Assembly: GCA_019914995.1 (NCBI GenBank)
Contig: CM034144.1
Coordinates: forward strand, 1,312,001-1,376,000
From: Acanthochlamys bracteata
Lineage: Eukaryota; Streptophyta; Magnoliopsida; Pandanales; Velloziaceae
DNA length: 64,000 nucleotides
Direction of reading: 5' to 3'
A model generated the notes under the pieces. It was not told the origin of the DNA. It ran no database searches and was given only the letters and a program-made list of their open reading frames with translations. Both the position numbers and the translations under genes were made by a program. Shown one piece after another: positions 58,931 to 64,000 of this stretch (positions are counted from its first letter, which is position 1; each line of letters begins with the position of its first letter).

Positions 58931-61900
58931 CTATTTCCACACTTTCATGGCCCCATCTCGACTACCAGATATCAGGAGCCTCTGGTTCAGCTTGACAGAA
59001 CCCAAACATAGCACAGAGTCTCTATGACACCCTGCAGAATCTGTAGCAGCTATAGCTAGTGGAGGCTTCTGTGCAACATGATGTGAAGCTTTCTGGTTCA
59101 ACTTGGCTTCAGCCTGTCGCTTAATCTCCTGCGTGAAGATAAGTGAAACCATGAGTCTTACAAGTAACAGGCAACATGTTGCTATGATCGCTCTAATTAA
59201 CGTGAAATCACATCCAAATGTGTATGCTTCATCTAATGCTGTTGAAACTAGCATAGGGATATAAAAAGAAGACTGTTCAACAAAATTATGTCCTAAACAA
59301 TATGATTGCTGTGACAGAAACCAAGCATGAAGCTAAATTTCCAACCTTGACGAGTAAAAGCAAGGACTGAGATTACAGGAGAAAAGGAATTAGGAAAGGA
59401 TAGAGATCCAAGTGATATAAAGTAGCATTAGCAGCAAAAAGATAATCATCATCATTGGCTTACCTGAACAACCTGTATTCCAGAGTAAGATCTAATATCA
59501 TAAACACCTTTGTTCTCAATACCCTTCTCTGTTGGCCCACACATAGAATAACTCCTTTCAGGGCTGCATGGCAAACAAAATATATTTTTTGAGATGAGAA
59601 CCACAGTACATAGAAACATGAAGAATCATGCTATAGGACTTAATGACCACCTGACATGATCCCAGTATCGTATCTTTAAGTCTGTTCCTCCGGTAAGCAA
59701 GTCTCCACCAGGCAACGGGAGCAATGTTCGCATACCCGGAAGACGTGGAGAAGGTTCGTTTAATTCGTCAGTCCTGTATTTGGAATTTAAATTCCATTTT
59801 GCATCTTGTTTAGTACTTGATTTGCTAGAAGGCTGCGCCAGTGCCCAAGGAACTGTACTCAGTTCAGGACCTCTCTCGCTGCTTGCTGTTCTGAAAACCT
59901 GACATTTGAAGATTGATTAAAAAACCTCTTCATTTTACAAGAAATCATGCCGAAAATGAGTCTTCATTTTGATTATATGGGAAAATGTGCGGAACAGCCT
60001 GCTCCAAGACTAAAATAATAAAGCGAAAACAAAGTAATTATGTTCCCCTCCTTGAATGCACTACACAATTGAACACAGAAAAATCCTTTTAGAACAACCT
60101 TAATTTCTCTACTAGTTCCTCCATTAATTTTCTGATACTTGTTAAAAAATCAAAGCTTTTACATTTCCTGAAGTTGCAAAGGCTAAGAAAGGATCCAATA
60201 CTTAGGGATGAGTAGAACGCCTCATTTGTTCGACAATGATATGCATGCTAATGCAACTGTAGCTTATAGATTGGTCGGTGACTTGACCAATTACACTACA
60301 CAACAACCATGGATAGAATGACCAGTACTGGTAGAGGTCAAAGTGGCAAGTAAAAATAATTAGTCTTCACTGAGTTCAGCAGATATTGTAAGAAAGTCTT
60401 TGTCTAGTGATGCATCTTAGAGTAGGCCAAAAGTTCTGTAAACTTTTGCAAAGAAAGTCCATGAGATCTTTGTATATACAAGCAGTAACCAAGTAGTTGA
60501 GATACATTTTCATCTACGATTATTCTTTTGTCTATATAAATAAAATATCATTTACAAAAAGCCTAAACTCCACAACATTTTTCAATATGTTTGACTCTGC
60601 AAATTTCTTTTACTAATAAGACCAAAACATCTTAAGCTTTATGACCACAATGTAACTGAACGCTTCAACATGCGATAGCTGAAGAAGTCACTCCTATTTG
60701 TGTAAGTTTAATGTTTATGCACATGTAGATTGGAAGAACGATAAACCATCTTTTACTGCCTACAAATAACTTTTATTTGTCTATAACCAAGGAAAAAACT
60801 CAGGATAGCTGTTATAAAATATGTTTCACACATTAAACAAGAAGATCAGCAATACCTGGTGACAGCTTCCATTCTCCGCATTCCAAAGGGAAACTTCATT
60901 ACAACCAGCAGCAACATAAATAAATGGCCTTGAAACAGCAAACACGGAATTTGAAGGTGGGATGAGTAGGCACATTTTCTCCACAGGACATACAGAAGAA
61001 TATCGCCATGAGTTAACAGGCAATAGAAACCTCATGTCCCACAATGTTAACACCCCTCTTGAAGTCCCTGACACAAACCAAGTTCCACATTGACCTATGA
61101 CAAGAGACGAGATGTAACCTTCTTCCGGAGAAGCTTTGAATGTCCATGCTAGAGAATCCACCCTCGTGTCCCAGAGGTGAATTCCGCAATGCTGGGTACT
61201 GTAAAGAAGTGTCTGACTGACACAGCTATCCAGAACACAACAGTTCAAAATACTAGTAACCGCACCTTCCCCAACATCCTTCGTCTTAATATCAACAATA
61301 CCAGAATATGTTTCCACTACATTTCCCAGCCCCTTTGACATACGTTCTACAGAAAGCAAATGTATCATACCATTACTTGAACCAACAGCAAATTGTGCAG
61401 TACCACGCAGCACAGTTGCAGATAAAGCCTTGCTACCATCAAGAGGATATGTCAGTCTAGATTTAAAGGATATGTCCTTCTCCAACTTTCTAGTGTCCCA
61501 AACCTTAACAGTGGAGTCATCAGATGCAGTAACAAAGAAGCTTTGATCATTTGATATAGCTATGTCATTAATAGCAGAACGATGCTCTTGAAGGTGAGCA
61601 ACTAGAACTCCACGAGGTTTCCATCCTACGTCAGGAACTGCAGATGACCTAGAAAAGGAAGGGAATTCACTTGTGTCAGATGGCGAGGTTTCCTCTCCAG
61701 ATAATAGGCTCCCTTTTGCAGTATCAGAAATTGCAACATCCTGAAACTTGTTCTCAACATAAGTAGAGTGGTCATTGTCCGTCCCTTCCAAATTTTCGGT
61801 AGAACTCACAATTTTCTTTGAGATATTGCTAATATTGTAGAATGAGCCAGATGTAAGTTTAGGTGGAACAGAATTTGATAAAGCATGTGACTTATTCCCA

Positions 61901-64000
61901 GGGTCTAGTAAAGGCACGGATGACGAACCAGCTCCTGCTGAATTCAAGTTATAGCCAGAAGTTGTTATCCCTGACCCACGCTTGTCTGTGCAGAAAGAGT
62001 AAACAGGTATACCTTCAGATGGTCCATCACAAAGGATGCTGTTTCCGGATGTGACATATGGAGAAATAAAGCCAGAAACTTGCAATTTTTCTGACCCAAG
62101 GGGCTCTCTAATATCAACTCTGTTAGCAGTGTTGTGAAAAGAATTTGCTATTCTCAGCTTACTACTATCTGCATCAGATTGTGATGATGTTTTCTGCACA
62201 TTAGTGCCCTCAGGACTAGCAGCCTGTGAAGTAGGTTCTTTAGCCCCACTTGGATTCAAACTTCCTGCCTTCTTTGTGTCTTCAAGTGACTCCAAATTAT
62301 TCGGATAAGTAGATGAGCTGTACCAAATCTTCCTTTGCCGCTCCAGCATATCAGAATTCCTAGCATTTTCCAGCAATTGGTAAAATTCGGATTTTGAGAC
62401 AGGAGGCTTGAGGCATGAGAAAAGTGATGATTGGGAAGATAAAGTTACTGGCTCTCTATAAATGAAAGGACGTAAAACTGGAGAAATATAAACATACGAA
62501 TCTATAGGTCCTAAACTTTCACTACATGCTGCAATAAAGGCTACTGCTGCTCTTCTAACCCATAGGATTGGATAACATAACAAAGGAAACGCTCGCTCAA
62601 TCATGTCAAGAAGTATCCTTTTCCTTAAGAACACACTTCTGCAGAGCGTTGTTAAGCATTCCAATGCACTCACAATGACAGCTTCCATTGGGTCACTTAA
62701 TGCCTGATCTATGTACGGTAGAAGGTATTCCTCCACACTAGTCTTACCAACAAAGTAACAAACAAAAATGATCATCCCAAAGAAAGTTGCTCTGAGTTGC
62801 TCATCTCGATCATTTAGAAATGCAGGAAGGATGGGCAACAAGAACTCATTACTTTGTTTCTGACCAAAAAAGTAGCACAAATGACCAATATCTTGTAGTA
62901 GAGCTCTCCTGATATTTGGAGTCTGCTTTGGACCCATTACTAATTCTTGAACAACTTCAGCTATGGATTTTCTAAGACGAGACAGCTGCATATCAATGTT
63001 TTGAATATCTTTCTTTGCAGGAGCTTTTGTAGAGTCCATCTCTTCTTCACATGGACTAGCTTGGCTTGAGCTCTGTGATTGAACCAACACTCTATATGCA
63101 GTCAACGCAATCTTAAAAATATTGCTTGCATAACAAATTCTGACACTTTCTTCTGGATCATCGGGTAGCATAGATAGCATTGGCAGGATATACTCTGGAA
63201 ATATCATTCTTTCGCTAGGAGGAAAATCTTGGACAAGGGATAATATGTCACAAAGTGTCTCCAGAGCGGCAGAACGTACAATTGCTGCAGGATCAGATAG
63301 CAAAGCAATGACATAGGGAAGCACATGCTGAAGGCGGTCTTCATCATCAATGAATGCGGAAGAAGATTTGAGTAGAAGTACACCAGTCCTCCTCAATTGT
63401 GGCTGCTTGATGCTCCTAATGCATGAGCACAGTAAAGATGAAATAAGAGCCATGCCTTCACACCTTGATTTAGACTGCAATCCTGGAAAAAATAGTAAGC
63501 CATATATATCTGACTGACTACTGTACTCTGCCATTAGCAAATTCAAGTCACCATCAAGAATCTTCCCTAACAAGGGATTATCATTATTCTTGTAACGAGA
63601 AATAGTCTGAAGCAGCTCCCTTGAAGACTGTTGTCTAAGATGCTTGAAAGGAATTGTGGAATTGAACTTTCTAGCAGTGTTTGTCAAGGAAGTATCTAAT
63701 GAGTTTTCTTGCCTAGAGTTGATAACTGTTTGGAATTTTCTTTCTTCCACTTCCCTTAGAAGGGAATTGATGTCTTCAACAAGAAGATCGCTTTTACCAA
63801 CAAGCATTTGCATCTCTTCTTTTTCCTCCGTGTAGTGATTCGGGAAACTTTTGCTCTGAGTCCCTCCAGCATCACAGGATTCAAAAGCCTTAAAAGTTGT
63901 GTTGCTTGATTCTGTGAAGGACTCGCATTCAATTTCCTCAAGTGATCTGTAGCTGTTCAATTGCTTATATATCTCATTGAAAGCCGCTTGAGTAGCTTTA
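58931..64000 (-). CDS. VPS15: VPS15 (PI3-kinase regulatory subunit), partial, 5' end outside the window
   Basis: Minus strand, four exons in view: 64000-60856 (open to the window edge), 59898-59651, 59563-59464 and 59128-58931; phases agree and give about 1,229 residues of an expected 1,490 or so. VPS15 is the scaffold and pseudokinase subunit that activates VPS34 to make PI3P on endosomes and autophagosomes; Arabidopsis mutants fail in pollen. The N-terminal kinase domain lies beyond the window. Visible are HEAT repeats (about 155-490 of this fragment, e.g. VLPYVIALLSDPAAIVRSAA), a Ser-rich linker and C-terminal WD40 repeats (from about LQEHRSAINDIAISNDQSFF; blades with TASDDSTVKVWD and SGTSRGVLTLWD; last SGSRDGAMKVWK before the stop). 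The TTG near 63960 is not a start; the frame continues upstream. Confidence 0.95.

Noticed and set aside
1-64000. CRISPR array, rRNA operon or phage-like region
   Set aside because: None seen; the window is a plant nuclear locus with spliced genes.

Overview
This window is nuclear DNA from a flowering plant, most likely a eudicot. The evidence is the gene set (callose synthase, DUF1068, a BAHD acyltransferase, a plant-type RTF2), many short GT-AG introns, very AT-rich intergenic DNA, and plant MITEs and a Ty1/Copia fossil. I cannot fix the species from the sequence.

Layout from left to right: an intronless RTF2 gene (212-1219, +); about 4 kb of repeats; ARPC3 of the Arp2/3 complex (5306-7374, +); a single-exon CAF1 deadenylase (8925-9758, -); about 6 kb of repeats with one orphan coding-like fragment; a DUF1068 membrane/coiled-coil protein gene (16113-18834, +) convergent with a three-exon BAHD acyltransferase gene (19529-23386, -); a repeat-rich stretch holding a broken Ty1/Copia element (26105-31331) with a 1.3 kb LTR of another retroelement nested in it; an ABHD17-like hydrolase gene with five exons (32799-35672, -); about 5 kb of repeats; a 42-exon callose synthase 5 gene (40743-55511, +) that splices by eye to 1,920 residues; a small TIR element, a serine-rich ORF and an F-box/kelch-like gene relic (55773-57965); and the 3' three quarters of VPS15 (58931 to the window edge, -).

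The genes are ordinary independent plant housekeeping and developmental genes, not a cluster. Their roles are replication or splicing (RTF2), actin nucleation (ARPC3), mRNA decay (CAF1), cell-wall callose (CALS5), and PI3P synthesis, autophagy and endosomes (VPS15).

The strongest observation is that the first 78 residues of the RTF2 protein look like a diverged ubiquitin fold ending in a Gly-Gly, directly followed by the glycine-rich start seen in RTF2 proteins of other eukaryotes. This suggests a ubiquitin-like/RTF2 precursor that may be cleaved. Other points worth checking are a Tourist-like MITE family with at least six copies that keep TTA or TAA target duplications, an apparent GC-AG intron in CALS5, a 24-nt microexon, a recent 269-bp tandem duplication in an intron, and an ORF overlapping the CAF1 start. 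I found no CRISPR array, rRNA, tRNA or convincing novel multi-gene system.
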